A DNA stretch of 64,000 nucleotides from Caldilineaceae bacterium (GCA_019637685.1 JAHBVF010000003.1:223206-287205), one strand, 5' to 3'; positions 1-9,108 are shown, counted from the stretch's first letter. The notes: generated by a model not told the origin, from the letters alone. Numbers and translations: made by a program.

Positions 1-2
1 GC

Positions 3-497
3 GTGGATGCCAGACGGGGCGAGAGCTTCTATCAGGTGGCCTACGGCCTCTATTTCCGGGGAAACAACGATCTGTCTTCCTTCTATGCCTTTCTGGTCAT
101 CCCCGACACCCAGCAATACGCGTTGCTGCAATATGTGGAGGGGGTGGGCTGGACAAGCTTCACGTGGGACCCGGAACTGGAAAGTGGCTGGTTGACCAGC
201 GATAAGATCAACACCTCCACATCGGTCAATCAGCTATCGGCGGAAGTGGACGGCAATCTGCTGCGGGTCTTCATCAATGGAACGCGGTTGGGAAGCTACA
301 CGGATTCGACCCCCCTGAGCGGCAACCGATTTGGCCTGATCAACTGGGCCTCCCAGTTTGATAGCGCTACTGTCAATTTTGACAATATGAACGCCACTGC
401 CTGGGACGCGGTCTCGGCGCTGGTGGGCGCGGCGGATGGCGCGCCCCTGTCCGGCAGCCTGTCTGCACCGCCGGAGGATATGAATCCGGAAGAATAA
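3..497 (+). CDS. C-terminal part of a secreted beta-sandwich (LamG/DUF1080-like) protein
   Basis: The frame is open to the window edge and ends with TAA at 495-497, so this is the last 160 or so residues of a longer protein. The apparent GTG at 3 is probably internal. The text alternates short hydrophobic strands and turns, with phrases such as FYAFLVIPDTQQYAL, LLRVFINGTRLGSY and NRFGLINWASQFDSATVNFDN. This is the pattern of the concanavalin-like domains (LamG, 3-keto-disaccharide hydrolase type) that end many extracellular proteins. The tail is Ala/Pro/Glu-rich. A hairpin terminator follows 36 bp later. The fold call is an inference from pattern only; the upstream domains and function are unknown. 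Confidence 0.5.
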   Translation: MDARRGESFYQVAYGLYFRGNNDLSSFYAFLVIPDTQQYALLQYVEGVGWTSFTWDPELESGWLTSDKINTSTSVNQLSAEVDGNLLRVFINGTRLGSYTDSTPLSGNRFGLINWASQFDSATVNFDNMNATAWDAVSALVGAADGAPLSGSLSAPPEDMNPEE

Positions 498-532
498 TAT
501 AGGCCCGCAGAACAACACCATCTCCAGAAGAG

Positions 533-569
533 AGAGCACCCCGTCTGCCGGCGGGGTGTTCTTTCTTCT
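533..569 (+). terminator. Rho-independent terminator
   Basis: An 11-bp stem (533-543 with 552-562, one G-U pair) encloses an 8-nt loop and is followed by the T-rich run TTCTTCT. It lies just after the stop of the partial gene and before the MprF-like gene. Confidence 0.75.
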
Positions 570-713
570 GGCTGAACCAAAACCGGTGTGCCCAGCGATT
601 TCTTGTGCATCACCTGCAGGACCGGCATAGCAATGGGCCTGAGCCGTGGCATAATAGTGGCATATTCTATTGCCTGCTGCACAACCTATCGGATGTCATA
701 AAGGGGAAGTCTC

Positions 714-3509
714 TTGCGACGTTGGCTCTTTCCGCTTCTGACATTGACGGCTGTCTGGGTCGTCTTTGCCCGAATGGCTGAAATTGAAAATCTCTCCCAC
801 ACTTTCGCCCTGGGCGACTGGCGTTGGCTGCTGGCCGGTCTTGTACTCCAGGTTCTCTACTACGGCGGTCTGGCGGCCAGCTATCACGCGGCCCTGGCCG
901 CGGTGGATGTACCGGGGCGTCTGCGGGACATCTTTGCTGTAGCCCTGGCCGGGGTCTATGTGAATACGGTTGCGCCCGTGGGTGGGGCCGCCAATGCAGC
1001 GCTCTTTGTGGACGACGCGGCCCGCCGGGGTCACTCCCGCACCCGAGCCGCGATGGGGCTGCTGGTGCAAATGGTGGCAGACTACGGCGCTTTCTGCTTC
1101 TTGCTGCTGATTGGGCTGTTCGTGCTCTTGCAGATGGGCTCCTTGCGCTGGTACGAGATCGCTGCATCCCTGGCGCTCCTCCTCTACATCGGCGGGATGA
1201 CCGTGGCCTTGACGCTGGGGCTGTGGCGTCCCGACTGGTTGCATTCGGTCTTTGTGTACATCCAGCGCGGCACGAATGCTGTGGGCGGCTGGTTTCGTCA
1301 CCCCAGTCTGCTGGCCGAGGATTGGAGCGAACGCAACGCGGACGAATTCATCGAGACTTCCCATCGGCTGGTGGCCCAACCCAGCCATCTGCTGCGCACT
1401 GTCTTAATATCCCTGGCCGCGCACATCGCCAATCTGGCGTCGCTCTATGCGGTGTTTGTCGCCTTTCATCAACCGGTGTCTCTCCAAATTCTCATCGCTG
1501 GGTATGCGATGACAATGCTATTTTGGATTGTCTCACCCACATCCAATGGGGTGGGTATTGTGGATGGACTGATGCCGGTGATGCTGGTCTCGATGGGAAT
1601 CCCCAGCGTGTCCGCGGCCATTGTCAGCCTGACCTATCGAGGCATTGGGTTCTGGCTGCCCATGCTGATCGGATTTGTGTTGCTGCGTCGGCTGCGTATT
1701 TTCAGCCAGACTGAGCATAATGTGGCAGGGGAAGGCGCGATCGGAATTGCCGTGCTGGCAACCGCGCTGATGGGGATTGTCAATCTGGTGTCGGGTGCGC
1801 TGCCCGCGGCCCGCGAGCGGATGCAATTGCTGATGCAGATTTTGCCGCTGGAAGCCCAGCGAGGCAGCCGTCTGACTTCGGTGCTGGCTGGCTTTGCCCT
1901 GCTGCTCTTGGCCCAGGCCCTGTGGCGGCGCAAGCGGGTGGCCTGGTGGCTCACCCAGGCCGTGCTGCTCTATTCCCTGGCCGCCCATCTGGTCAAAGGA
2001 TTAGACTTTGAGGAGGCGAGCCTGGCCGGACTGCTGGTGCTGTATCTGTGGACCCAGCGCAGCCACTTCCAGGCGTTGTCAGACCCTCCTTCGATCTGGC
2101 AAGGGATCCGCACATTGGTAGTCGCTGGCCTCTTTACCCTGGCCTACGGGGTGTTTGGTTTTTATGTGCTCGACCGCCATTTCAGCCAACAGTTCAGCCT
2201 GAACGCGGCCACCCGACAGACATTTGTGATGTTTGCCGAGTTTTTTGATCCAGGGCTGCAACCGATTACCGGCTTTGGTCGCTATTTTGCCGACTCCATC
2301 TATCTGATCGGCGTGACGACCTTTGGCTATGCATTTATGCTCCTGCTGCGTCCAGTGCTGCTGCGCACTACGTCAACCCCGGCCACCCGCGCCCGTGCCC
2401 AGAAGGTAATCGAGCAATTTGGCCACTCCTCCCTGGCCCGCTTCACCCTTTTCCCTGGCAAAACCCATTGGCTCAGTCCCGGCGGCTCTGTCGTTGCCTA
2501 TACAGTGCGCGGCCGGGTGGCTCTGGCCCTGGGCGATCCCATCGGCCCCAGCCAAGATGTGGCGGAGACTGTGACCGGCTTTCTCGCGTTCTGCCGGCGC
2601 AATGACTGGCAAACGGCTTTCTACCAAACTGCGGAGGACACTCTCGAAGTCTATCGGGCCGCTGGTCTGGCTTCTCTTTGCATCGGCCACGAAGGGGTTG
2701 TGGACCTCCACACCTTTAGCCTGGGTGGCGGCAGCAACAAAACCATCCGCGCCAATATCAACAAACTGGGGCGGATGGGCTATCGGGCTGTGATGCACCG
2801 CCCTCCGCTGCCGCTCTCTTTGCTGGTCCAGTTGCGCGCCATCAGCGATGAATGGCTGGCGATGATGCGCGGTCGGGAGTTGCGGTTTTCTATGGGTCGC
2901 TTTGATGACGCGTATGTGCAGGATTCTCTGGTGATGGCCGTCCACGGGCCGGACGATTCCCTCGTCGCCTTTGCCAATTTGGTGCCCGAATACCAGCGCA
3001 ACGAAGTGGCTGTAGACCTCATGCGCCGTCAGGCCAAAGTGGAAAACGGAACGATGGATTTGCTTTTTGTCTCGCTCTTCGAATGGGCCAGAGAAACGGG
3101 TTACGACACCTTCAATCTGGGCTTGAGCGCGCTTTCTGGGGTGGGCGACGCGGAAAATGATCCTGCCCTGGAGCGGGGCCTGCATTACATCTACGAACAC
3201 ATCAACCAATTCTACAATTTCAAGGGTCTGCACGAATTCAAGGAAAAATACCGACCCGACTGGTCGCCCCGCTATCTGATATTCCCCGGCTATGCTTCTT
3301 TGCCAGCGGTGGGGCTGGCGCTGCAAAGCGCGATGACAGGTGAGAACTTTGTGCTGGATTCGATGAAGGAATATTGGGCTGTCCGGCGCAGCCAGCCACA
3401 GCACAAAGCAGCCGATACAAAGCCAGTCGAAAAACCGGACGCGCCATCGGCAGATATGCCTCTTGCCGTGGATGAGGAGAAGCGGCGAGTGGATATGGGA
3501 ACCCAATGA
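714..3509 (+). CDS. mprF: MprF-like bifunctional flippase/phosphatidylglycerol aminoacyltransferase
   Basis: A 931-residue membrane protein starting at a TTG codon with AAGGGGAAG just upstream. Residues 1 to about 560 are hydrophobic with many predicted membrane helices; the first 330 match the YbhN/LPG-synthase flippase region (VNTVAPVGGAANAALF, SPTSNGVGIVDGLMPV). From about 580 to 890 comes a soluble GNAT-like DUF2156 domain of the MprF C-terminal type: FPGKTHWLSPGG, GDPIGPSQD, FNLGLSALSGVGD, FYNFKGLHEFKEKYRPDW. Known relatives transfer Lys or Ala from aminoacyl-tRNA to phosphatidylglycerol and flip the product, lowering surface negative charge. The last 40 residues are a charged, low-complexity tail. 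The amino acid used cannot be read from sequence. It probably shares a transcript with the two membrane genes downstream. Confidence 0.88.
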   Translation: MRRWLFPLLTLTAVWVVFARMAEIENLSHTFALGDWRWLLAGLVLQVLYYGGLAASYHAALAAVDVPGRLRDIFAVALAGVYVNTVAPVGGAANAALFVDDAARRGHSRTRAAMGLLVQMVADYGAFCFLLLIGLFVLLQMGSLRWYEIAASLALLLYIGGMTVALTLGLWRPDWLHSVFVYIQRGTNAVGGWFRHPSLLAEDWSERNADEFIETSHRLVAQPSHLLRTVLISLAAHIANLASLYAVFVAFHQPVSLQILIAGYAMTMLFWIVSPTSNGVGIVDGLMPVMLVSMGIPSVSAAIVSLTYRGIGFWLPMLIGFVLLRRLRIFSQTEHNVAGEGAIGIAVLATALMGIVNLVSGALPAARERMQLLMQILPLEAQRGSRLTSVLAGFALLLLAQALWRRKRVAWWLTQAVLLYSLAAHLVKGLDFEEASLAGLLVLYLWTQRSHFQALSDPPSIWQGIRTLVVAGLFTLAYGVFGFYVLDRHFSQQFSLNAATRQTFVMFAEFFDPGLQPITGFGRYFADSIYLIGVTTFGYAFMLLLRPVLLRTTSTPATRARAQKVIEQFGHSSLARFTLFPGKTHWLSPGGSVVAYTVRGRVALALGDPIGPSQDVAETVTGFLAFCRRNDWQTAFYQTAEDTLEVYRAAGLASLCIGHEGVVDLHTFSLGGGSNKTIRANINKLGRMGYRAVMHRPPLPLSLLVQLRAISDEWLAMMRGRELRFSMGRFDDAYVQDSLVMAVHGPDDSLVAFANLVPEYQRNEVAVDLMRRQAKVENGTMDLLFVSLFEWARETGYDTFNLGLSALSGVGDAENDPALERGLHYIYEHINQFYNFKGLHEFKEKYRPDWSPRYLIFPGYASLPAVGLALQSAMTGENFVLDSMKEYWAVRRSQPQHKAADTKPVEKPDAPSADMPLAVDEEKRRVDMGTQ

Positions 3510-3578
3510 TGCGGCAAGAGAATTGGCGTTTGTCAATGGCATTGCGTGACTGAAATTCCCCAGATGGAGACTATTGGC

Positions 3579-4226
3579 ATGTCCCAGGTTCGCTCGTTTA
3601 ATCCCTTGCGGTGGTTCTTCCAACTTCCATTTACCCTTCTCCTCCTGCTCATTTTGGCGACGGTGGCTGTGCTGACCAATTCCCACGCCAGTGATCTGTC
3701 CGCGCGCTGGCAAGGGCGGCTGGGTGTGTCCGCGCGGGACATCTGGCGGGCGCGCTGGCCGCGCATCTTCACCGCGGCGCTGGTGACAAAGGGTGGATGG
3801 GTCTTTGGCGAAGCCCTGGTAATGAGTGCCCTGGCCGTGGGTGTGGCCGAGTGGATGACCAGCGCGCGCCGGGCCGCAGCCACTTTTTGGGGTGTCCATC
3901 TGCTCACATTCCTGGCCGAGGCCATTCTCATCATCTGGCCGCTGCATCGCCTGGGCCGGAAAACCAGCACCGCATTGGCCGCAACCCGGGACGTAGGCCC
4001 GTCCGCCGGGTATTTTGGTGCGTTGGGGCTGATTGTGGCCCGGCTGGCCCGTCCCTGGCGCGCGCTGGCCGGGACGGCTATTTTTGCCATTCTGGTTGCT
4101 GCCTTCTTCGTGCCTGTTCGCCCGGATGGCAGCGGCCAGACGCAGGCCGAACCCAAACTTTTTGCCGACCTGGCCCATCTCATCGCCTTTCCCCTGGGCT
4201 GGCTGACATCGGTCTGGGAAAGATAG
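3579..4226 (+). CDS. Hypothetical multi-pass membrane protein next to mprF (possibly rhomboid-like)
   Basis: A 215-residue protein with about five or six hydrophobic segments; the first is FTLLLLLILATVAVL near residue 17. The ATG at 3579 was preferred because GGAG lies 8 bases upstream; an upstream GTG at 3546 would add 11 residues. The arrangement of helices and the segment GVHLLTFLAEAILIIWPL recall catalytically dead rhomboid-like proteins, but no GxSG or catalytic His motif is seen, so this is only a suggestion. It lies 69 bp after mprF and 10 bp before the DUF421 gene, suggesting one envelope-related operon. Confidence 0.6.
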   Translation: MSQVRSFNPLRWFFQLPFTLLLLLILATVAVLTNSHASDLSARWQGRLGVSARDIWRARWPRIFTAALVTKGGWVFGEALVMSALAVGVAEWMTSARRAAATFWGVHLLTFLAEAILIIWPLHRLGRKTSTALAATRDVGPSAGYFGALGLIVARLARPWRALAGTAIFAILVAAFFVPVRPDGSGQTQAEPKLFADLAHLIAFPLGWLTSVWER

Positions 4227-4236
4227 GAGGCAGCAG

Positions 4237-4764
4237 ATGCCAATTGCCGATATTTTTCCACCGCTTGGTGTACTGGGCGCTATTGTTCTGCGCACAAGCG
4301 CTGTCTATCTATTGGTGCTGCTGGGTCTGCGCCTGGCCGGCAAGCGAGAGATCGGGCAAATGACTGTCTTCGATCTGGTGGTTTTGCTGCTTCTTGCCAA
4401 CGGGGTGCAAAACGCGATGGTAGGGGGAGATGCAAGTCTGCTGGGTGGACTGGTGGCCGCGGCTTGCCTGCTTTTGCTCAATGGCCTTGTCTCCCGCGCC
4501 AGCCTGCGTTGGCCCCGCCTGCGCCGCACACTGGTAGGCAGCCCCACCCTATTGGTGCTACACGGCAAAATCCTCACCGACCACCTGCGCCGGGAAGGCG
4601 TCAGCACCGATGAATTGGAGACAGCCCTGCGCGAACACGGCATCTCGGCTGTGGATGGTGTGGATATGGCTGTGCTGGAGATCGATGGCTCTATCAGTGT
4701 AGTGCCCACGGATCAGCCGATGAAACGGGGCCGTCGTCGGGCGCGGATACTGCGCCATTCCTGA
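4237..4764 (+). CDS. DUF421/YetF-family membrane protein
   Basis: A 175-residue protein with a good AGGAGG site. Three N-terminal membrane helices are followed by a soluble domain. Signature text: RLAGKREIGQMTVFDLVV near residue 28, GSPTLLVLHGKILTDHLRREG near 100, and the terminal VDMAVLEIDGSISVVPTD. All are diagnostic of the YetF/YcaP (DUF421) family. Members occur in many bacteria, often with stress or envelope genes, and their biochemical role is not established. It is the last gene of the mprF group. Confidence 0.85.
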   Translation: MPIADIFPPLGVLGAIVLRTSAVYLLVLLGLRLAGKREIGQMTVFDLVVLLLLANGVQNAMVGGDASLLGGLVAAACLLLLNGLVSRASLRWPRLRRTLVGSPTLLVLHGKILTDHLRREGVSTDELETALREHGISAVDGVDMAVLEIDGSISVVPTDQPMKRGRRRARILRHS

Positions 4765-4919
4765 TCCACAACAGAGACTCCCATAGCCCCGGCTCTCCAT
4801 AAGATTGAGTTAATCTTCCCATTATCCCTTCTAAAAGTCAGAATGTCGCCTTCGCCCTATACTCACAGGTACAAATCCAATTTTGTGTTGTGTCTCTCTC
4901 TGTGAAAGGTGTAGGACCT

Positions 4920-6365
4920 ATGAAAAATCGACGAATATCCGTACTTCTGGTCACGGTGGCGCTGGTGATGATGTTGGCGGTGGGCGTGGGCGCGGGAACA
5001 TTCCATCTCTTTGGCGACAGCGCGCCGCTGCTTGCGTCGCCAGCCACAGCAGCCCAGGCAAATGTAACAGCCAGCAGCGCAAACTCCGAACTGCCCACCC
5101 AGGAGTTGCTTTCTCGTCTCTACGACACGGCTTCGCCTTCTGTCGTCAATATCCAGGTGACGCTGAAAGCCCAGCCCCAGCAGCAGAACCCCTTCAACGG
5201 TTCTCCTTTCGGCTTTCCCTTTGGTTCTCCTTTTGGGCAGCCCAATGTGCCCCAGCAGGATCAACAGCCTGCCCAGGCCGAGGGCACGGGCTTTGTCTAT
5301 GACAACGACGGCCATATCGTCACCAACAATCACGTCGTCGCCGAAGCCACGGACATTCTGGTCAACTTCTCCGACGGCCATTGGGCCAAGGCCGAGCTGG
5401 TGGCCCGTGACCCCCAGGCCGATCTGGCGGTCATCAAAGTGACGCCGCCCGACGGCGTGACGCTGACACCGCTGGTGATGGACACCCAGAACGATCTGGA
5501 TGTAGGCTATTATGTGATTGCCATTGGCAGCCCCTTTGGCCTGGACGAGACAATGACGCTGGGTGTAGTGAGCGCGCTGGGTCGCAGCTTCCCCGCTGGT
5601 GACGCGGCGGACGGTCAGGCCCGCTACTCCCTGCCCGATGTGATCCAGACGGACGCGGCCATCAACCCCGGCAATTCGGGCGGTCCCTTGCTCAACCTGC
5701 GCGGGGAAGTCGTCGGCGTCAACTTCGCCATCAATTCGCCCGTGCGCGCCAATTCCGGTGTGGGCTTTACGATTCCTGCCTCAGTGGTGGAGAAGGTTGT
5801 ACCGGCCCTGATCGACAAGGGTTCCTATCAGTACTCGTTTGTGGGGCTTTCCGGCCAGACGATCAATGCAGCCCTGGCCGAGGAAAAGAAGATCGACGAC
5901 AATACGCTGGGCATCTACGTGGCCCAGGTTGTCCCCGATGGCCCGGCTGACAGCGCGGGTGTGCAGGCCGATGATATTGTCGTGGGCATCGACGAACAGC
6001 CCATCCAGCGCTTTGAGGACCTGTTGAGCTATCTCTTCAACAGCACTGAACCGGGGCAGGATGTGACTCTGCACATTTTGCGCAACGGCAAGGCGATGGA
6101 TGTGAATCTGACTCTCTCCAAGCGCCCTGCGGCCACAACGACCGCCAACACAGAAGGCCCGGTGAGTGTGGGCCAGGCCGTTGAAATCGCCAAAGATGCC
6201 GCGGCCAGCGCTGGATTCGACGAAAATATCACTTCGGTCAAAGCGGGTCAGGGCCGGGTCAACGGCCAATCCGCCTGGATCATCGAGCTGGGCGGCAAGG
6301 ATCAGAGCGCAACCGTCGCCATCGATGCCCAGACCGGCGAGGTGCTTGAGGTGAAAGTGGAGTAG
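4920..6365 (+). CDS. HtrA/DegP-type serine protease with PDZ and C-terminal PepSY-like domain
   Basis: A 481-residue exported protease. The ATG at 4920 gives a clean signal anchor (MKNRRISVLLVTVALVMMLA) and has AAAGG upstream; the ORF could extend 10 codons further but without a signal. The trypsin-like domain spans about 115-305 with the triad His138 (TNNHVV), Asp168 (QADLAVIK) and Ser253 (NPGNSGGPLL). One PDZ domain covers about 320-405. The last 65 residues (VSVGQAVEIAKDAA to GEVLEVKVE) look like a PepSY domain, which is not part of classical DegP/DegS. A Gln/Pro/Phe-rich insert (GSPFGFPFGSPFGQP) lies near 95-110, where regulatory loop LA would be. Likely role: envelope protein quality control. 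Confidence 0.9.
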   Translation: MKNRRISVLLVTVALVMMLAVGVGAGTFHLFGDSAPLLASPATAAQANVTASSANSELPTQELLSRLYDTASPSVVNIQVTLKAQPQQQNPFNGSPFGFPFGSPFGQPNVPQQDQQPAQAEGTGFVYDNDGHIVTNNHVVAEATDILVNFSDGHWAKAELVARDPQADLAVIKVTPPDGVTLTPLVMDTQNDLDVGYYVIAIGSPFGLDETMTLGVVSALGRSFPAGDAADGQARYSLPDVIQTDAAINPGNSGGPLLNLRGEVVGVNFAINSPVRANSGVGFTIPASVVEKVVPALIDKGSYQYSFVGLSGQTINAALAEEKKIDDNTLGIYVAQVVPDGPADSAGVQADDIVVGIDEQPIQRFEDLLSYLFNSTEPGQDVTLHILRNGKAMDVNLTLSKRPAATTTANTEGPVSVGQAVEIAKDAAASAGFDENITSVKAGQGRVNGQSAWIIELGGKDQSATVAIDAQTGEVLEVKVE

Positions 6366-6422
6366 CTACCCTTCCGACTATACCCCCGCGGGTGAATAGC
6401 CTGCGGCTAATTTCCTCCTGAG

Positions 6423-6466
6423 CACAGGCCCGGCGTCCCATCAGACGCCGGGCCTGTGTTGTTTTT
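6423..6466 (+). terminator. Strong Rho-independent terminator after the HtrA gene
   Basis: Perfect 15-bp GC-rich stem (6423-6437 with 6444-6458) with a 6-nt loop, followed by TTGTTTTT. Confidence 0.92.
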
Positions 6467-6491
6467 GCCGCCCGTTGCGGGTAAAATGGGC

Positions 6492-6636
6492 TGACTCTAC
6501 TACAAAAAGCCCCTAAACTCACCGCGGAGTCGCGGGGAACGCGGAGGTTCGCAGAGTTTTTCTTCTGAATCTCGCCGCGTCGCCTCCGCGCCCTCTGCCA
6601 CTCCGCGGTGAAATTGACCTTTTTGCAGTAGCCTCA
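6492..6636. repeat. MITE-like intergenic inverted-repeat element, copy 1
   Basis: About 145 bp bounded by imperfect inverted ends (GACTCTACTACAAAAAGCC on the left; the complement of CTTTTTGCAGTAGCCTC on the right). The interior holds nested self-complementary pieces such as CCGCGGAGTCGCGG and CTCCGCGGTGA. The same ends bound another element at 21431-21566. No ORF is credible inside. Together with the terminator it fills most of the 313-bp gap between 6366 and 6678. Confidence 0.7.
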
Positions 6637-6678
6637 TAGGCTGCATCCGCCACCTTTCAGCCCCGGAGAATCCGCTGT

Positions 6679-7275
6679 ATGCCCATCGACTCGCCCCGTT
6701 TCCAGCAGGCCATTGCCCGTTTTGACGCGGCCAATGCCGCAGACCCCAACCGGGAATTCTGGCAGGGCGCGGAATATCCCAAAGAGTTGCTCTACAGCCA
6801 GCGCATGGCCGGTTGGCTGCAACGCTTTGCCCCGGACGCGTCGGAGGCGTTGCGTCTGGCCGTGGCTGCCCAGCACATCCGCCGCTGGGAGAGTCCCCGC
6901 CGCGACTACCCGGAGGGCAAGGCCGGCTACAAAGCCTGGCGCAGCAATCTGGCCCGGTTCCACGCCGAGACCGCCGGGGAGATTCTGGCTGACGTGGGCT
7001 ATGACGCTGCAACCATCCGCCGGGTGCAGGGGTTGATCCGCAAAGAGCATCTCAAGCGGGACGCGGAAGCCCAATGCCTGGAGGACGTGGCCTGTCTCGT
7101 CTTTCTGGAAAGCTACTTCGCCGACTTCTCCCAAAAGCACGACGAGGCCAAACTCATCGACATTCTGCAGAAGACGTGGAAGAAGATGTCGCCAGCAGGC
7201 CACGCGGCTGCGTTGGGGCTGGCCTTGCCCGCGGGGACGCGGGAAATCGTCGAAAAAGCGCTGGCTGGCGGGTGA
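6679..7275 (+). CDS. DUF4202 family protein
   Basis: A 198-residue soluble protein. It matches the DUF4202 family over its full length: FDAANAADPNRE near residue 14, ELLYSQRMAGWLQRF near 33, AAQHIRRWESPRRDYP near 64 and the helical C-terminus with LEDVACLVFLESYFADF. The conserved His in AAQHIRRW followed by acidic residues resembles an HD-type metal site. Relatives are sometimes labelled glutamyl-tRNA synthetase-like, but no such activity is established. GGAG lies 11 bases before the ATG. It stands alone between a repeat element and a 256-bp gap (7276-7531) with no obvious gene. Confidence 0.82.
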   Translation: MPIDSPRFQQAIARFDAANAADPNREFWQGAEYPKELLYSQRMAGWLQRFAPDASEALRLAVAAQHIRRWESPRRDYPEGKAGYKAWRSNLARFHAETAGEILADVGYDAATIRRVQGLIRKEHLKRDAEAQCLEDVACLVFLESYFADFSQKHDEAKLIDILQKTWKKMSPAGHAAALGLALPAGTREIVEKALAGG

Positions 7276-7531
7276 TTCCGCCTGCCATGCCTTTTTCGCG
7301 CGCTCCCGCTATCGCCGGGCCTGGGCAGGGCGGACAACCGGTCAAAGCTGGCAAACTGCTGGCATCTGCCGACGCTATTTGCGGCCTCTCTGCCTTTGCA
7401 CAGAACCCTCACTTCAACGACAATAAGGATGGCAGCAAAGATTACGCCAAAGACAGCAATAAAAACGCAGCAGAGGGCAGGTCCCTGTGGTGAACCACTT
7501 CACCACTTGCATCTTTCAGGAGAATGCTTCT

Positions 7532-7981
7532 ATGAGTGAAATACTTGACAACACCCAAGAGAGCGAAGCGCAGGACGCGCTACAGGCTTTTCTGAATGCC
7601 GAAGACTTTGGCGAAATGGAAGCCGCGCTGGACGAGCATTCCCTGCTGGGGGAACCGGCATTCGAGAACGCGGTGGACAAGCTGATCGAGCACGCCAGCG
7701 CGATGGGCGACGCCGAGGCTGTCCTGCGCTTCCAGGATCGGCTGGATATTCTCTACGACGTGCTGGACAATCTGGGCGCGACCCCTGTGGAAGAAGCGGT
7801 GGAGGCCTTTCTCAATGCCGAAGAGGGCACGGAGAGCGCGGCCGTCTATGCCCAATACGAAGAGTGGCTGGACAGTGCCGAGGCCGCTTCCTTTTTGGAG
7901 ATGATGGAACCTGCCGACCCGGAGACCGCCCAGTTTCTGGCGGAAAAGAGGGCTGCCCTGGCCGCGCTGCGGGCAAAGTAG
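7532..7981 (+). CDS. Small acidic helical hypothetical protein
   Basis: A 149-residue protein starting at ATG 7532, with AGGAG 8 bases upstream; the longer frame from 7487 lacks a ribosome site. It is acidic and almost wholly helical, with two similar halves: ALQAFLNAEDFGEMEAALDEH near residue 16 and AVEAFLNAEEGTESAAVYAQY near 89. The repeated AFLNAE phrase suggests an internal duplication, as in TPR-like helical repeats. I do not recognise a family. The gene converges with the LacI-family regulator, whose stop lies 3 bp away. Confidence 0.7.
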   Translation: MSEILDNTQESEAQDALQAFLNAEDFGEMEAALDEHSLLGEPAFENAVDKLIEHASAMGDAEAVLRFQDRLDILYDVLDNLGATPVEEAVEAFLNAEEGTESAAVYAQYEEWLDSAEAASFLEMMEPADPETAQFLAEKRAALAALRAK

Positions 7982-7983
7982 GG

Positions 7984-9003
7984 TTATTCCGTGTGGTTTC
8001 CATTTACAGCCGCGGTGGAACGGCGCACGATCAGTTCTGTGGGCAGGACAATCTCCTGGGCCGGGTGAACGCCCGGCTCGCGAATCTGGCGCAATAGCAA
8101 ACCGGTTGCCCGACCGCCCAGATCGTAGGGGGATTGGGCGGCGACAGTCAGAAAAGGTTCGCCCACCAGCCAGGCGGGGATATCGTCTATGCAAGTGACC
8201 GAAATGTTCTCGGGCACGGCCAGCCCCGCCTCGCGGATGGCCCGCATTGCGCCCAGCGCGATAAAATTGTTGGCCCCCAGCAGCGCGCTGGGCAGCACTG
8301 TTTCCGCCAGCAGCTCGCTGGCTACGGCATAGCCGCTTTCGACCGTATATTCGCCTTCCCGGATCCAATGCTCGTCCACGGGAATCCCCGCCTCGGTCAG
8401 CGCCCGCCTGTAACCGTCTACCCGCTCCTGGGCGGTGGAGACACCCAATGGACCGGAAAGCATAGCAATCTGCCGATGTCCCTGCTCGATCAGATGGCGG
8501 GTCAGTGCATAGGCCCCGGCCTCCGAATCGCTGCGCACCACATCCACATCCGCGCCAGGCACACGGCGGTCCAGCACGACCACTGGCACTTTCTGGCGCA
8601 GAATCGACTCCACCGCGCTGGCTTCGCTGCGGGCGGGCACCAGCAGAAAACCGTCCACCCGTCTGCGCAGCAGCACCGAGAGATACTCTGCCTGCTTTTT
8701 TTCATCCTCATCCGTGTTACACAGAATCACATTGAAGCCCTGCGCACTGGCCGCATCCTCCACACTGCGCGCCACGGATGTCCAAAAGGGATTGGTGATA
8801 TCGGTCAGCACCAGGGCCAGCGTATTCGTGCGGCTGGAGCGCAGACTGCGGGCAATCTGGTTGGGGATATAGCCCAATTCCTCGATAGCGGCCTCAACCC
8901 TGGCCCTGGTTGCCGGACTGACTCTTTCCGGGTTGTTGAGTACACGCGAGACGGTAATAGGAGAGACATTGGAAAGAGAGGCCACATCACGGATATTCGC
9001 CAT
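7984..9003 (-). CDS. LacI-family transcriptional regulator
   Basis: A 339-residue regulator. The start at 9003 (MANIRDVASLSNVSPITVSR) places the LacI helix-turn-helix and hinge helix at the very N-terminus as usual; the open frame runs 40 codons further upstream but that part is not protein-like. Residues 60-330 form the periplasmic-binding-protein-like effector domain (LVLTDITNPFWTSVARSVED, LLRRRVDGFLLVPA, VTCIDDIPAWLVGEPFLTV). It is divergent from the sugar transporter genes, and a perfect LacI-type palindrome lies between them at 9081-9096. The likely ligand is a sugar released from fucosides, by context only. It probably also controls its own transcription. Confidence 0.93.
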   Translation of the reverse strand: MANIRDVASLSNVSPITVSRVLNNPERVSPATRARVEAAIEELGYIPNQIARSLRSSRTNTLALVLTDITNPFWTSVARSVEDAASAQGFNVILCNTDEDEKKQAEYLSVLLRRRVDGFLLVPARSEASAVESILRQKVPVVVLDRRVPGADVDVVRSDSEAGAYALTRHLIEQGHRQIAMLSGPLGVSTAQERVDGYRRALTEAGIPVDEHWIREGEYTVESGYAVASELLAETVLPSALLGANNFIALGAMRAIREAGLAVPENISVTCIDDIPAWLVGEPFLTVAAQSPYDLGGRATGLLLRQIREPGVHPAQEIVLPTELIVRRSTAAVNGNHTE

Positions 9004-9036
9004 TGAGTTGATCCTGGAGTGTCCAAAAATTGGTGG

Positions 9037-9065
9037 TTGACAAAAGTTCTGGCTTCGAGTATAGT
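9037..9065 (+). promoter_or_regulatory. Consensus sigma70 promoter for the sugar transport operon
   Basis: TTGACA (9037-9042), a 17-bp spacer and TATAGT (9060-9065) read towards the permease genes. The reverse strand of the -10 box also reads TATACT, so the same spot may serve the divergent regulator. Transcription would start near 9072, just ahead of the operator, leaving a leader of about 415 nt before the first permease start. Confidence 0.75.
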
Positions 9066-9080
9066 CTAAAACAGCTTGGC

Positions 9081-9096
9081 ATGGTAACGTTACCAT
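9081..9096. promoter_or_regulatory. LacI-family operator palindrome
   Basis: A perfect 16-bp palindrome, ATGGTAACGTTACCAT, with the central CG typical of LacI/GalR operators. It sits about +10 to +25 relative to the predicted start from the 9037-9065 promoter and upstream of the regulator gene, the usual place for roadblock repression and autoregulation. Confidence 0.88.
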
Positions 9097-9108
9097 ACGA
9101 TTGCCCAT

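Noticed and set aside
2373..4295. Long minus-strand frame of 640 codons opposite mprF and its neighbours
   Set aside because: It is antisense to well-supported genes, is rich in His, Gln, Pro and Arg as expected for a shadow frame, and has no ribosome site or domain.
7276..7531. Frame of 139 codons (from 7074) running through the gap after the DUF4202 gene
   Set aside because: It overlaps the DUF4202 gene in another frame and has no start signal; the gap itself shows no gene.
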